A stretch of 64,000 bases of DNA from Ferrovibrio sp046297895 (lineage in GTDB: Bacteria > Pseudomonadota > Alphaproteobacteria > Ferrovibrionales > Ferrovibrionaceae), in the NCBI RefSeq assembly GCF_046297895.1, contig NZ_JBKBHC010000004.1:124001-188000 (forward strand). The letters are read 5' to 3'. Positions 12,084 to 21,279 of the stretch are shown in pieces. Under the pieces are notes generated by a model. It was given only the letters and a program-made list of their open reading frames with translations. It did no database searches and was not told where the DNA came from. Position numbers and translations under genes: made by a program. Positions within the stretch are counted from its first letter, which is position 1. Each line of letters starts with the position of its first letter.

Positions 12084-12668
12084 TCAGATCCGGCTGGTGG
12101 TGGCCGGCCGTTCCGGCGCCGGCTCGGCCAGCAAAGTGGCCACCACGGCCTCGGCATCGTCCACCACGGTGAACAGGTTCGTGGCGGTGCGGCGGGCGAA
12201 ACCGCGCTCGATCACGGCCTCAACCAGGGCCAGCAGCGGATGCCAGTAGTCTTCCGTGTTCAGCACGATGATCGGCTTGTCATGCAGCTTTAGCTGTCGC
12301 CAGGTCACCACCTCGAAGAACTCGTCCAGCGTGCCCACGCCGCCCGGCATGGCGATGAAGGCATCCGACATCTCCACCATCATGCGCTTGCGGGTATGCA
12401 TGCTGTCCACCACATGCAGTTCGGTCAGGCCGGTATGGCCGACTTCCCAGTCATGCAAGTGATTGGGAATGATGCCCACCACCTCGCCGCCGGCCTTCAT
12501 CGCGGCATCGGCGATCACCCCCATCAGTCCGATGCGGCCACCGCCGTAGATCAGGCGGATGCCGTTCTCGGCCAGGCGGCGTCCCAGGATCTGGGCCTGG
12601 GCGGTATAGATCTGGCTCTCGCCGAGGCTCGAGCCGCAATAGACGCAGACGGAGCGGATGGCGGTCAT
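12084..12668 (-). CDS. LOG family protein (TIGR00730-type phosphoribohydrolase)
   Basis: The 194-residue cytoplasmic protein has the family signatures VCVYCGSS near the N-terminus, a Gly-rich YGGGRIGLMG loop, and PGGVGTLDEFFEV (PGGxGTxxE). Characterised LOG enzymes release cytokinin bases or hydrolyse nucleoside 5'-monophosphates; older databases call them lysine decarboxylases, which is misleading. The exact substrate here is unknown. Upstream of icd on the same strand, with a 179-nt gap. Confidence 0.9.
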   Translation of the reverse strand: MTAIRSVCVYCGSSLGESQIYTAQAQILGRRLAENGIRLIYGGGRIGLMGVIADAAMKAGGEVVGIIPNHLHDWEVGHTGLTELHVVDSMHTRKRMMVEMSDAFIAMPGGVGTLDEFFEVVTWRQLKLHDKPIIVLNTEDYWHPLLALVEAVIERGFARRTATNLFTVVDDAEAVVATLLAEPAPERPATTSRI

Positions 12669-12888
12669 CGCGGGTCCAAACAGGGAGATGGGCTTGTTCA
12701 GGGGGGCGATGGGTAACCGATTCTGCCCTTCCGCGCCAGCGCCAGCCCGATCGCCGCCGTTACTGCGAAGTAACGACAGTTGAATTCTTCGTGAGGATTG
12801 AATGGCTTGTCGTAGCCTTGCCGCAGACCGGGTATAGAAGATTCCGCCCGGTACAGCAGACGGGTCTCTAACGCAGGGAAAAACTCAC

Positions 12889-13335
12889 ATGGCAATGTGG
12901 CATAAGGCGGTTATGGCTGCGGTCCTCGGCGTGGCCGTGGCCTCGGCGGGGGGATATGCATACGCCCAGGCGGATGCGATCAAGGCGCGCAAGGACGGAT
13001 TCCAAGTGTTCCGCACCTCGATGGGTGCCATCAAGAAGGTGGTGGATGACAACGGCCCGGCCTCGGCCGCCGTCGCTCCGGCCGAGGCGATCGCCGCTCA
13101 GGCCGCCAAGCAGCTCGCGCATTTCCCGGCCGGCTCCGACAAGGGCGAAACCAAGGCCAAGCCGGAAATCTGGGCCAACTGGGCGCAGTTCGAGGGCTTC
13201 ATGAAGGATGCCGAGGCGAAAGCGACCGCATTGGCCACTGCCGCCAAGGCCGGCAACATGGATGCCGTGAAGGCCGGGTTCGGCGCTCTGGGTGGTTCCT
13301 GCGGCACCTGTCACAAGCAGTTCCGCAACGACTGA
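12889..13335 (+). CDS. Cytochrome c' (class II c-type cytochrome)
   Basis: A 148-residue periplasmic haem protein. The N-terminus is a signal peptide (AVLGVAVASAGGYAYA). The mature part is an all-helical bundle, and the haem-binding CGTCH lies near the C-terminus (residues 138-142), the placement that defines cytochrome c' / c-556. Such proteins bind NO or act in electron transfer; the role here is not fixed by sequence. It converges on a cytochrome b561 gene, a frequent partner. Confidence 0.92.
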   Translation: MAMWHKAVMAAVLGVAVASAGGYAYAQADAIKARKDGFQVFRTSMGAIKKVVDDNGPASAAVAPAEAIAAQAAKQLAHFPAGSDKGETKAKPEIWANWAQFEGFMKDAEAKATALATAAKAGNMDAVKAGFGALGGSCGTCHKQFRND

Positions 13336-13356
13336 CCGTCCATCGGCTGACAGACC

Positions 13357-13387
13357 GGGCGCAGCCGCGAGGCTGCGCCCTTTTTTT
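13357..13387 (+). terminator. Intrinsic terminator after cytochrome c'
   Basis: Perfect 10-bp stem GGGCGCAGCC/GGCTGCGCCC with a GCGA tetraloop (13367-13370), then seven T at 13381-13387. Confidence 0.93.
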
Positions 13388-13408
13388 ATGTCATTCCGGT
13401 CAGTGGTT

Positions 13409-14095
13409 TCATTTCACCATGGCGATGCCGCCAAACACGATGGCCAGGCAGAGCGCGAAAATGATCGCGGCCAGCAGGGGATGGCCGCCGCCGCCCGCGT
13501 CATCGGCGGGCCCGGCCTGCTTGCGGCCGGTCAGCATCGGGCCGATCAGATTGTCCTTCTTGACCAGCAGGTAGAACAGGCTGGCGCAGACATGCAGTGC
13601 GATCACGCTCAGCAGGACCCAGATGCTGGTGCGGTGGATGGTGCTGAGCAGGGCGCTGGTGCTGCCGGATACCTTGGAATAGAGCGGCCCGTCGGTGACG
13701 ATATCGTCACTCGTGAACAGCCCGGTACCGGCCTGAAGCAGCAGCAGGGCCAGCATTGCCAGCACCGCATAGCCCCCCAGCGGGTTATGGCCGACATGCC
13801 GCTCGTTCTGGGCGGAAAACAGGCTGGCAAGATAGCGCAGGGCGGCCACCGGGCCGGCGACGAAGCTGCCAAAGCGCGCGTAGCGGTTGCCGACAAAGCC
13901 CCAGACCAGCCGGAACAGCACCAGGGCCAGCACGATCTGGCCCAGCGTCATATGCAGGTCCAGCTTGCCGCGCCAGGCCGTGGCGACCATGGCGACGATC
14001 AGGGCAACGAGGCCCCAGTGGAACAGACGGGTCGGCAAATCCCAGACCCGGATCGCGGCCTGATCGCGGCCGGTGGTGCGTGTATCGTGCGTCAT
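13409..14095 (-). CDS. Cytochrome b561 domain protein
   Basis: A 228-residue inner-membrane di-haem-type cytochrome b with four to five hydrophobic helices. Candidate haem-ligand His residues are in LPTRLFHWGL, LDLHMTLGQ and VIALHVCASLFY. Proteins of this family shuttle electrons between the quinone pool and periplasmic cytochromes. Its position tail to tail with a cytochrome c' gene suggests the two may be redox partners, though they are not in one operon. A short hydrophobic helix closes the C-terminus. Confidence 0.9.
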   Translation of the reverse strand: MTHDTRTTGRDQAAIRVWDLPTRLFHWGLVALIVAMVATAWRGKLDLHMTLGQIVLALVLFRLVWGFVGNRYARFGSFVAGPVAALRYLASLFSAQNERHVGHNPLGGYAVLAMLALLLLQAGTGLFTSDDIVTDGPLYSKVSGSTSALLSTIHRTSIWVLLSVIALHVCASLFYLLVKKDNLIGPMLTGRKQAGPADDAGGGGHPLLAAIIFALCLAIVFGGIAMVK

Positions 14096-14226
14096 GTTGG
14101 GCTGGCGGAATAACCGTGGCTGGTAAGGATTTGCAAACCTTGGACAAGTTAGAGGTGTTGCGGGTCTTCTGGCGAGGACTTAATCTCGCCCCTCGATCAC
14201 AATTTGGCTAGCCGGGAAACAATACG

Positions 14227-15261
14227 GTGCGGGGCAGTCGTTTCTTCTTCATCCTTCTCGGCGTCGCTGTCCTGGGCATCCTGGCGGTGATCTTCTTTGG
14301 AGCCGATACCAACAAGCGCGGAATGACGCCGCAGGCCAACATCCCTGCGCCGCCCCCGGTGCCCGCCGCGCCGACCCCGCCGCCGGCAGACAGCGTCGCC
14401 AAGGTGCCGCCCAGTTTTGATGTTGTGCGTATCAGCCGCAACTGCACGTCCGTTTTCGCTGGCCGCGCCATGCCGGGTTCGGTGGTGGTCGTCAAGACCG
14501 GCCAGCGCGAACTGGGCCGCGTGACGGCCGACAGCCGCGGCGAATGGGTGCTGGTGCCCGACCTGCCGCTGGAAAAGGGCAACCAGGAATTCGTTCTGGA
14601 ATCGCAGCTGCAGGGCCAGGAACCGATCCGGGCCGAGGCCAGCGTGGTGGCTGTGGTGCCCGAATGCCAGCCCGGCGAGGGGGGCGAGCAGGCCATCGCC
14701 GTCCTGACCCCGCTCAAGGGCGCCAGCCGTCTGCTGCAGCGTCCGACCGAAACGCCCCTCGACCCCGCCCGCAAAGGGCTGGCGCTGGATGCCATCGAAT
14801 ACGACCAGGCCGGAAACCTGATCCTCTCGGGCCGCGCCCAGCCGGGCGCCACGGTGCAGATCTACCTGAATAACGAGCCGATCGGTGTCGCCACGGCTGA
14901 CAAGAACGGCCGCTGGACCATGAGGCCGGATAAGCCGGTCGATCCGGGCATTTATTCGCTGCGCGTCGATCAGGTCGAACAGGCCGGTGGCAAGGTCGCC
15001 TCGCGCCTGGAACTGCCTTTCAGCCGGGCCCGGCCGGAAGACATCAAGTTCAGCGAGGACGGCTCGGGAGTGGTGGTACAGCCCGGCAACAGCCTGTGGC
15101 GCATCGCCCGCCGGGTCTATGGCGAGGGGCTGCGCTACACCGAGATTTATCGCGCCAATCAGGGCCAGATCACCGATCCGGACCTGATCTATCCGGGCCA
15201 GATATTCTCCCTGCCCAAGAACGGCGCCGGCGCGCCGGCCGCCCCCAAGCCCCAGAACTGA
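14227..15261 (+). CDS. Membrane-anchored LysM peptidoglycan-binding protein
   Basis: A 344-residue protein with a single N-terminal transmembrane helix (FFFILLGVAVLGILAVIFFG), a Pro/Ala-rich linker, two repeated Ig-like segments (AMPGSVVVVKTGQ and AQPGATVQIYLNN regions), and a C-terminal LysM domain (VVQPGNSLWRIARRVYG ... DPDLIYPGQIFSLP). It is probably anchored in the inner membrane and binds peptidoglycan in the periplasm. The start is a GTG; the few bases before it show only a weak ribosome site. No enzymatic domain is seen. Confidence 0.85.
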   Translation: MRGSRFFFILLGVAVLGILAVIFFGADTNKRGMTPQANIPAPPPVPAAPTPPPADSVAKVPPSFDVVRISRNCTSVFAGRAMPGSVVVVKTGQRELGRVTADSRGEWVLVPDLPLEKGNQEFVLESQLQGQEPIRAEASVVAVVPECQPGEGGEQAIAVLTPLKGASRLLQRPTETPLDPARKGLALDAIEYDQAGNLILSGRAQPGATVQIYLNNEPIGVATADKNGRWTMRPDKPVDPGIYSLRVDQVEQAGGKVASRLELPFSRARPEDIKFSEDGSGVVVQPGNSLWRIARRVYGEGLRYTEIYRANQGQITDPDLIYPGQIFSLPKNGAGAPAAPKPQN

Positions 15262-15419
15262 GGCCTGCGCCGCAAACGGGGCCCCGGCAAGCACGGACTG
15301 CAGGCCCTCTGGCAGCCTTAACCGCCGGCCCGTGGCAGGCTACACTGGCGCCATGACTCCAATTTCCACGATCTGCCGGGCGGCACCGCCCCGGATCGGG
15401 CGCGTCGAAGGATGGCTGC

Positions 15420-16454
15420 GTGACAATTGATGCGCCTGAAGCGAGGCCGGGCATGGCTGCCGGGATGCCGTCGCAAGGCATTGCGCCGGTCTTTGCCGCG
15501 CTCGACCTCGGCACCAATAACTGCCGCCTGCTGATTGCCCGGCCGCATCGCGACGGTTTCAGGGTGATCGAGGCGTTTTCCCGCATCGTGCGTTTGGGCG
15601 AGGGGCTGTCCGCCTCGGGCAGGCTGTCGGATGCGGCGATGGCCCGCACCATCGACGCCTTGAAGATCTGTTCCGAGAAGATGGCCCGCCGCGGGGTGGC
15701 TGTGGCCCGTGCGGTCGCCACCGAGGCCTGCCGGCGCGCCGGCAACGGGGCCGAGTTCCTGCACGAGGTCAAGGTCGCAACCGGGATTCAGCTCGACATC
15801 ATTTCGACGGCGGAAGAGGCGCGGCTCGCGCTCACCGGCTGCGCGCCTCTGCTCGAGCCGCCGCATCGCGAGGCCATCGTGTTCGATATCGGCGGCGGCT
15901 CCACCGAAATCCTGTGGGCCAGACTGCCCGGCGGTGGCCGCACCGAGGTGATCGACTGGATTTCGCTGCCCTACGGCGTGGTGAACCTGACGGAACGTTT
16001 TGGTCCCGGCGACCGCGACAGTGGCAGCTATGAACGGATGATCGACGAGGTCTCGGCCGTGCTGCGCCCCTTTGAGGAAAAACATCGCTTGAGCGAAAAG
16101 CTGAAAAGCGGTGCGGTTCAGGTGCTGGGCACATCGGGCACCGTCACCACCCTGGCCGGCGTTTTGCTCGGCCTGCCGCGCTACGAGCGCCGTCATGTGG
16201 ATGGCTGCTGGCTCGATTTCCCCACCGTGATCGAACAGTCGCATAAATTGGCGGAGCAGAGTGTGCCCGAGCGCGCCCAGCATCCCTGCATTGGCGAGGA
16301 GCGCGCCGATCTGGTGGTGGCCGGCTGCGCCATCCTGGAATCGCTGTATCGCTTCTGGCCGGCCACGCGCCTGCGCGTGGCCGATCGCGGCGTGCGCGAG
16401 GGCGTTCTGGTGGAACTGATGCGGCAGTCGCGGCATAGCCGGGGGCGGCGATGA
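15420..16454 (+). CDS. Ppx/GppA family phosphatase
   Basis: A 344-residue protein of the ASKHA fold. Signature motifs are ALDLGTNNCRLLIA (phosphate loop 1), DIGGGSTEI (phosphate loop 2) and GTSGTVTTLAG. The family includes exopolyphosphatase and pppGpp pyrophosphatase; this short form lacks the C-terminal HD domain, so which activity it has cannot be told. GTG start; an ATG at 15453 is an alternative, since the conserved core begins about 28 residues in. It overlaps rlmE by 4 nt, suggesting co-translation. Confidence 0.9.
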   Translation: MTIDAPEARPGMAAGMPSQGIAPVFAALDLGTNNCRLLIARPHRDGFRVIEAFSRIVRLGEGLSASGRLSDAAMARTIDALKICSEKMARRGVAVARAVATEACRRAGNGAEFLHEVKVATGIQLDIISTAEEARLALTGCAPLLEPPHREAIVFDIGGGSTEILWARLPGGGRTEVIDWISLPYGVVNLTERFGPGDRDSGSYERMIDEVSAVLRPFEEKHRLSEKLKSGAVQVLGTSGTVTTLAGVLLGLPRYERRHVDGCWLDFPTVIEQSHKLAEQSVPERAQHPCIGEERADLVVAGCAILESLYRFWPATRLRVADRGVREGVLVELMRQSRHSRGRR

Positions 16455-17131
16455 CGGCGCCGCCGCGCAAGACCGGGGTGAAGGTGCGGGTGAAAACGGC
16501 GCGCGGCCGCACCGTCGGACAGGCGCGCTGGCTCCAGCGCCAGCTCAACGATCCATACGTGCATGCCGCCAAGAGCGAGGGCTGGCGCAGTCGCGCCGCC
16601 TATAAGCTGATTGAACTGGACGAGAAATACAAACTGCTCAAGCCGGGCATGCGCGTGGTCGACCTGGGCGCGGCGCCCGGCGGCTGGACCCAGGTGGCGG
16701 TGAAGCGCGTGAAGGCGGGCGACAAGGCCGGCGGCTTCGTGCTGGGCGTCGACATCAACCCGGTCGATCCCATCGTGGGTGCCACGCTGCTGCAGCAGGA
16801 CTTCCTCGCCGAGGGCGCCGACCACAAAGTGATCGAAGCCCTGGGCGGCAAGGCCGACCTTGTGCTGTCTGACATGGCGGCGCCGGCCACCGGCCACCGC
16901 CAGACCGACCATATCCGCATCATGATGCTGTGCGAGGCGGCGCTGGATTTCGCCCTGCGGGTGCTGAATCCGGGCGGCGCCTTCGTTGCCAAGGTGCTGC
17001 GCGGCGGCACCGAGAACGAGCTGCTCAACACCATGAAGCGGGATTTCCGCACCGTGCGGCATGTCAAACCGCCGGCCAGCCGGGCGGATTCGGCCGAATC
17101 CTACGTCATCGCCACCGGCTTCCGCGGCTAA
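16451..17131 (+). CDS. rlmE: 23S rRNA (uridine-2552 2'-O) methyltransferase RlmE
   Basis: SAM-dependent ribose methyltransferase for U2552 in the ribosomal A loop (FtsJ/RrmJ). The 226 residues contain KSEGWRSRAAYKLIELDEKY with the catalytic Lys, the SAM-binding VVDLGAAPGGWTQVA, LSDMAAPATGHRQTDH with the catalytic Asp, and FVAKVLRGG with the second Lys: the K-D-K-E pattern. A basic N-terminal extension fits the alphaproteobacterial form. The ATGA overlap with the phosphatase gene is typical in this group. Confidence 0.95.
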   Translation: MTAPPRKTGVKVRVKTARGRTVGQARWLQRQLNDPYVHAAKSEGWRSRAAYKLIELDEKYKLLKPGMRVVDLGAAPGGWTQVAVKRVKAGDKAGGFVLGVDINPVDPIVGATLLQQDFLAEGADHKVIEALGGKADLVLSDMAAPATGHRQTDHIRIMMLCEAALDFALRVLNPGGAFVAKVLRGGTENELLNTMKRDFRTVRHVKPPASRADSAESYVIATGFRG

Positions 17132-17236
17132 CCCCCACTAAAACAGGCAGCTTTTGGCGCTGGACCCGGCGGCGAAGAGGGGCTATATCCTCCGCGGCAA
17201 GGACATCCTTCACTCCCTCCAGGAGCCGCCTTGCCA

Positions 17237-17953
17237 ATGGCCGCGTCGGACCTTTCCGAGCCCGCGGTGGACCCGGCATACCTTGCCGCCACCCCTTACA
17301 TCGACAGCGATCATGCGGCCGTGCGCGCGCTGGCCCGGGAAGCGGCTGGCGGCGAGACCGATCCCAAGGCCAAGGCGATCCGGCTTTACTACGCGGTGCG
17401 CGACCGCTTCCTCTACGATCCCTACAGCGTCGAAGTCAGTCATGACGGCATGCGCGCCTCGGGCGTGATCGAGCGCGGCAAGGGCTTCTGTGTCAACAAA
17501 GCGCTGCTGCTGGCCGCCGTGGCGCGCGCCGAGGGCATTCCGTCGCGGCTCGGCCTGGCCGATGTGAAGAACCATCTGGCCACCGAACGCCTGCGCGCCC
17601 AGATGGGCACCGATATCTTTTACTATCACGGCTACGCCGAACTCTTCATCGAGGGCAAATGGGTGAAGGCCACGCCGGCCTTCAATCTGGCCCTGTGCGA
17701 AAAGTTCCGCGTGCTGCCGCTGGACTTCGACGGCGAGACGGACTCGGTGTTTCATCCCTTCGATGCCGACAACCGCCGCCACATGGAATACGTCGCCGAC
17801 CGCGGCAGCTTCGCCGACCTGCCGTTCGAGGAGTGGCGCGCCGCGATGCTGACCCATTACCCCGATCTGATGAAAGAAGACCGTTCCGGTGGCGATTTTG
17901 CCGCCGAGGCGGCTGCCGAAAACAACAAGACGCCCCAGACCCGATCCGCGTGA
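17237..17953 (+). CDS. Transglutaminase-like cysteine protein
   Basis: About 238 residues with the transglutaminase-like fold. The nucleophile Cys lies in GKGFCVNKALLLAAVARAEG and the His in FYYHGYAELFIEG. The usual Asp position reads ATPAFN, so the third triad residue is not obvious. No signal peptide, so probably cytoplasmic. An AGGAG site at 17221-17225 could serve a TTG start at 17231 (5-nt spacing) or the ATG at 17237 (11 nt); ATG is chosen. Substrate unknown. guaB follows 14 nt later. Confidence 0.8.
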   Translation: MAASDLSEPAVDPAYLAATPYIDSDHAAVRALAREAAGGETDPKAKAIRLYYAVRDRFLYDPYSVEVSHDGMRASGVIERGKGFCVNKALLLAAVARAEGIPSRLGLADVKNHLATERLRAQMGTDIFYYHGYAELFIEGKWVKATPAFNLALCEKFRVLPLDFDGETDSVFHPFDADNRRHMEYVADRGSFADLPFEEWRAAMLTHYPDLMKEDRSGGDFAAEAAAENNKTPQTRSA

Positions 17954-17967
17954 CCAAGGAGTATCCC

Positions 17968-19431
17968 ATGCAATTCCGTGAAGCCTACACCTTCGACGAC
18001 GTCCTGCTGGAGCCGGCGGCGTCCAGCGTATTGCCGACCGAAGTGGATACCCGCACGCGCCTGACCCGCAGCATCGAATTGGGCATCCCGCTGATCTCGG
18101 CCGCGATGGATACCGTCACCGAGGCACGCATGGCGATTGCCATGGCCCAGGCCGGCGGCATCGGCGTGATCCACAAGAACCTGACCATCGAGGAGCAGGC
18201 CCGCGAAGTGGCTGCCGTGAAGAAGTTCGAATCCGGCATGGTGGTCAATCCGCTGACCATCCGGCCCGATGCGACGCTCGCCGATGCGCTGGCGCTGATG
18301 GAGCGCCATGGCATCCATGGCATTCCCGTCACCGAGACGCAGGGCGGCAAGCTGGTCGGCGTGCTGACCAACCGCGACGTGCGCTTCGCCACCGACATGA
18401 GCCAGCCGGTCCACGAGCTGATGACCAAACATCCGCTGATCACCGTGCGCGAGGGCGTAACCATTGGCGAGGCCAAGCGGCTGCTGCACCAGCATCGCAT
18501 CGAGAAGCTGCTGGTGGTGGACGAGGCCTATCGCTGCGTCGGCCTGATCACGGTGAAGGACATCGAGAAGGCCCGCCTGCATCCGAATGCCTGCAAGGAC
18601 GAGCAGGGCCGTCTGCGCTGCGCCGCCGCCGTCTCCACCGGCACCGATGGCCTGGAGCGTGCGCAGGAGCTGATGAATGTCGGCGTCGACGTGCTGATCG
18701 TCGATACCGCCCATGGCCATTCCAGCCGCGTGCTGGAAACCATCGCCGCGATCAAGAAAGTATCGAACCGCACCCAGGTGATCGGCGGCAACGTGGCCAC
18801 GGGCGAGGGCACCAAGGCGCTGATCGATGCTGGCGTGGATGCCGTGAAGGTCGGCATCGGTCCGGGCTCGATCTGCACCACGCGTATTGTCGCCGGCGTC
18901 GGCGTGCCGCAGCTCACGGCAGTCGCCGATGCGGTGGCCATCGCCGAAAAGGCCGGCATCCCGATCATTGCCGATGGCGGCATCAAGTTCTCGGGCGACG
19001 TGGCCAAGGCGATTGCCGCCGGCGCCAGCGCCTGCATGATCGGCTCGTTGCTGGCCGGCACGGATGAAGCGCCGGGCGAGGTGTTCCTGTATCAGGGCCG
19101 CTCGTACAAATCCTATCGCGGCATGGGCTCGATCGGCGCCATGGGCCGCGGCTCGGCCGACCGCTACTTCCAGCAGGAAGTGGGCGACAAGCTGAAGCTG
19201 GTGCCCGAGGGCATCGAGGGCCGCGTCGCCTACAAGGGCCCGGCCGGCACCATCCTGCACCAGCTGGTCGGCGGCCTGCGCGCCGCCATGGGCTATACCG
19301 GCAATCCGACCCTGGAGGCGATGCGCAAGAACTGCAGGTTCATCCGCATCACCTCGGCCGGCCTGCGCGAGAGCCATGTGCATGACGTGGCGATCACCCG
19401 CGAGGCGCCCAATTACCGGCAGGAGAGCTGA
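17968..19431 (+). CDS. guaB: Inosine-5'-monophosphate dehydrogenase
   Basis: Oxidises IMP to XMP with NAD+, the committed step to guanine nucleotides. The 487-residue protein has the TIM barrel split by a CBS-pair regulatory insert (residues about 95-200). It carries the catalytic Cys loop GIGPGSICTTRIVAGVGVPQ and the flap region around YRGMGSIGAMGRGSADRY. The start at 17968 has AAGGAG 6 nt upstream; the frame is open upstream, but homology begins at MQFREAYTFDDVLLEP. guaA lies 2.4 kb downstream on the same strand. Confidence 0.98.
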   Translation: MQFREAYTFDDVLLEPAASSVLPTEVDTRTRLTRSIELGIPLISAAMDTVTEARMAIAMAQAGGIGVIHKNLTIEEQAREVAAVKKFESGMVVNPLTIRPDATLADALALMERHGIHGIPVTETQGGKLVGVLTNRDVRFATDMSQPVHELMTKHPLITVREGVTIGEAKRLLHQHRIEKLLVVDEAYRCVGLITVKDIEKARLHPNACKDEQGRLRCAAAVSTGTDGLERAQELMNVGVDVLIVDTAHGHSSRVLETIAAIKKVSNRTQVIGGNVATGEGTKALIDAGVDAVKVGIGPGSICTTRIVAGVGVPQLTAVADAVAIAEKAGIPIIADGGIKFSGDVAKAIAAGASACMIGSLLAGTDEAPGEVFLYQGRSYKSYRGMGSIGAMGRGSADRYFQQEVGDKLKLVPEGIEGRVAYKGPAGTILHQLVGGLRAAMGYTGNPTLEAMRKNCRFIRITSAGLRESHVHDVAITREAPNYRQES

Positions 19432-19437
19432 GCCTCG

Positions 19438-20730
19438 ATGACGCCGGCCGCGCGCCTGGCCGCGAGCATCGAGATCGTCGCCGAGATTATGCAGCGCGCC
19501 GCCGCGGCCGACCGCGTGGTGGCGGAGTGGCAGCGGCGCAGCCGCTTTGCCGGGGCGAAGGATCGCCGTGCCGTGGCGGAACAGGTTTACGCCGTTCTGC
19601 GCGAGCAGGGCATGCGGCGCTGGCGCGTGCAGCAGGCCGGCGCGGAACTCACGCCGCGCCTGCTGGTCTTCGCCGATGCCGCCACGCCGCTGCATGTCTG
19701 GCGCCAGCTCTGCGACGGCAGCCGCTACGCCCCGCCGCCGATCAGCGAGGACGAGGCCGCTGCCCTCTCGCGCCTGCCATCGGATGAAGATGCGCCGCTC
19801 TGGGCGCGCGGCAACCTGCCGCCGGAAGTGGCTGCGATGGTGCAGCAGGCTTTCGGCGCCGATGCCGAAATGGAACTGGCCGCGCTGAACGGTCGCGCGC
19901 CGCTCGATCTGCGCGTCAACACGCTGAAGACCAACCGCGCCGTCGTGCTGGAGCAGCTGCAGGCCGATGGCATCACGGCGGCCATCACGCCGTTTTCGCC
20001 GCTGGGCATCCGCATCCCCGAGCGCGTGCGGCTGGAGATGAACGACCTCTATCGCGACGGCCTGATCGAACCGCAGGACGAGGCGGCGCAACTGGCCGGC
20101 CTGCTGGTGGATGCCCGGCCGGGCGAGGTGGTGGTCGATCTGTGCGCGGGCGCGGGCGGCAAGACCCTGCTGCTGGCCGCCTGCATGCGCAACCAGGGCG
20201 ATCTGCATGCCGCCGACAATGACCAGCGCCGCATCGACCGCCTGATCCCCCGGCTGGAGCGCGCCGGCGTGCGGAACGTGACGGTGCATCCGGCCGATGC
20301 GATGCCCGACCTGCTGCGCCGGCTGGAAGGCCAGGCCGACCGTGTGCTGCTGGACGTGCCCTGTTCCGGCAGCGGCACCTGGCGGCGCAACCCGGAGGCG
20401 CGCTGGCGCTACGATCCCGCCAGCCTGGACGAGGTGGTGCGGCGCCAGCGCGGCCTGCTGGCCGATGGCGCCCGTCTGGTGCGGCCGGGCGGCCGGCTTG
20501 TCTATGCCACCTGTTCGATCCTGCCTGCCGAAAATGGCGAGCAGGCTGACTGGTTCCTCAACCATCACGGGGAGTTTACGGCCCTGCCGCTGGCCGAAGC
20601 CTGGGGAGAGGGTGTAACCGATTCCCGTCTGCGCTCCGGGAACCGGCTGTCGCTTACCCCCTACCGACACGGCACCGACGGCTTTTTCGCCGCCGCCTTC
20701 CGGCGGGCGGGCGGAGGGGTGGCCGCATGA
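19438..20730 (+). CDS. RsmB/NOP-family RNA cytosine-C5 methyltransferase
   Basis: A 430-residue SAM-dependent methyltransferase of the Nol1/Nop2/Sun family. An N-terminal helical NusB-like part is followed by a Rossmann domain with VVDLCAGAGGKTLLLAA (SAM loop) and the two catalytic-Cys motifs DVPCSGSGTWRRNPE and YATCSILPAENGEQ. The closest known role is methylation of 16S rRNA C967 by RsmB; another rRNA or tRNA site is possible. It starts 6 nt after guaB and ends next to a secreted TPR gene, so it is part of the guaB-guaA run. Confidence 0.88.
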   Translation: MTPAARLAASIEIVAEIMQRAAAADRVVAEWQRRSRFAGAKDRRAVAEQVYAVLREQGMRRWRVQQAGAELTPRLLVFADAATPLHVWRQLCDGSRYAPPPISEDEAAALSRLPSDEDAPLWARGNLPPEVAAMVQQAFGADAEMELAALNGRAPLDLRVNTLKTNRAVVLEQLQADGITAAITPFSPLGIRIPERVRLEMNDLYRDGLIEPQDEAAQLAGLLVDARPGEVVVDLCAGAGGKTLLLAACMRNQGDLHAADNDQRRIDRLIPRLERAGVRNVTVHPADAMPDLLRRLEGQADRVLLDVPCSGSGTWRRNPEARWRYDPASLDEVVRRQRGLLADGARLVRPGGRLVYATCSILPAENGEQADWFLNHHGEFTALPLAEAWGEGVTDSRLRSGNRLSLTPYRHGTDGFFAAAFRRAGGGVAA

Positions 20731-20774
20731 GCCCCGGGACCGATATAGTGCCATCCGCATCGAGGAGCTTCGCG

Positions 20775-21266
20775 ATGTCCGTGTCCCGTATCCTGCCAGT
20801 TGCCCTGCTGGCCATCTCTCTCAGTCTGCTGCCCGGTCTTTCCCTGCCGCCGGCCCACGCCGCCGGCAGCAGCGAGCCGGCCGCCCCGGCCAAGCCGGTC
20901 GATCCCAATTTCACCGAAGGCCGCAAGGCCATCGATGCCAAGGACTTCAACGCGGCGATCCCGCTGTTCCAGGCGGTGGTGGCCAAGGATGCCCAGAATG
21001 CCGACGCCTATAACTGGCTCGGTTATGCCTATCGCAACCTGGGCAATTACGAGCAGTCCTTCGCCAACTACAACAAGGCCCTGCAGATCGATCCGCGCCA
21101 TCGCGGCGCCCATGAATATATCGGCGAGGCCTATCTGAAGACCAACCAGCTTGAGAAGGCCGAGGAGCATCTCAAGCGCCTCGACAGCCTCTGCCTGTTC
21201 GGTTGTGCCGAATATACCGAGCTGAAGAACAAGATCGCCGCCTACAAGGCCGGCAAGCCGAGCTGA
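20775..21266 (+). CDS. Secreted tetratricopeptide-repeat protein, copy 1
   Basis: A 163-residue protein with a signal peptide (ILPVALLAISLSLLPG ... PPAHAA) and two to three TPR motifs (AYNWLGYAYRNLGNYEQSFA; HEYIGEAYLKTNQLEKAEEH). It ends in a conserved tail with two Cys spaced CxxxC (SLCLFGCAEYTELKNKIAAY). The ATG at 20775 begins the signal peptide and has GAGGAG upstream; a longer frame from 20727 overlaps the previous gene and would bury the signal. Probably periplasmic scaffold. It is clearly paralogous to the next gene. Confidence 0.85.
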   Translation: MSVSRILPVALLAISLSLLPGLSLPPAHAAGSSEPAAPAKPVDPNFTEGRKAIDAKDFNAAIPLFQAVVAKDAQNADAYNWLGYAYRNLGNYEQSFANYNKALQIDPRHRGAHEYIGEAYLKTNQLEKAEEHLKRLDSLCLFGCAEYTELKNKIAAYKAGKPS

Positions 21267-21279
21267 GGGAGAGCAAGCC

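Noticed and set aside
17857..20760. Very long open frame on the minus strand opposite guaB and the RsmB-like gene
   Set aside because: It is antisense to two clear enzymes. High GC keeps the complementary frame open; its composition (His/Gln/Arg-rich) is typical of such shadows and shows no family.
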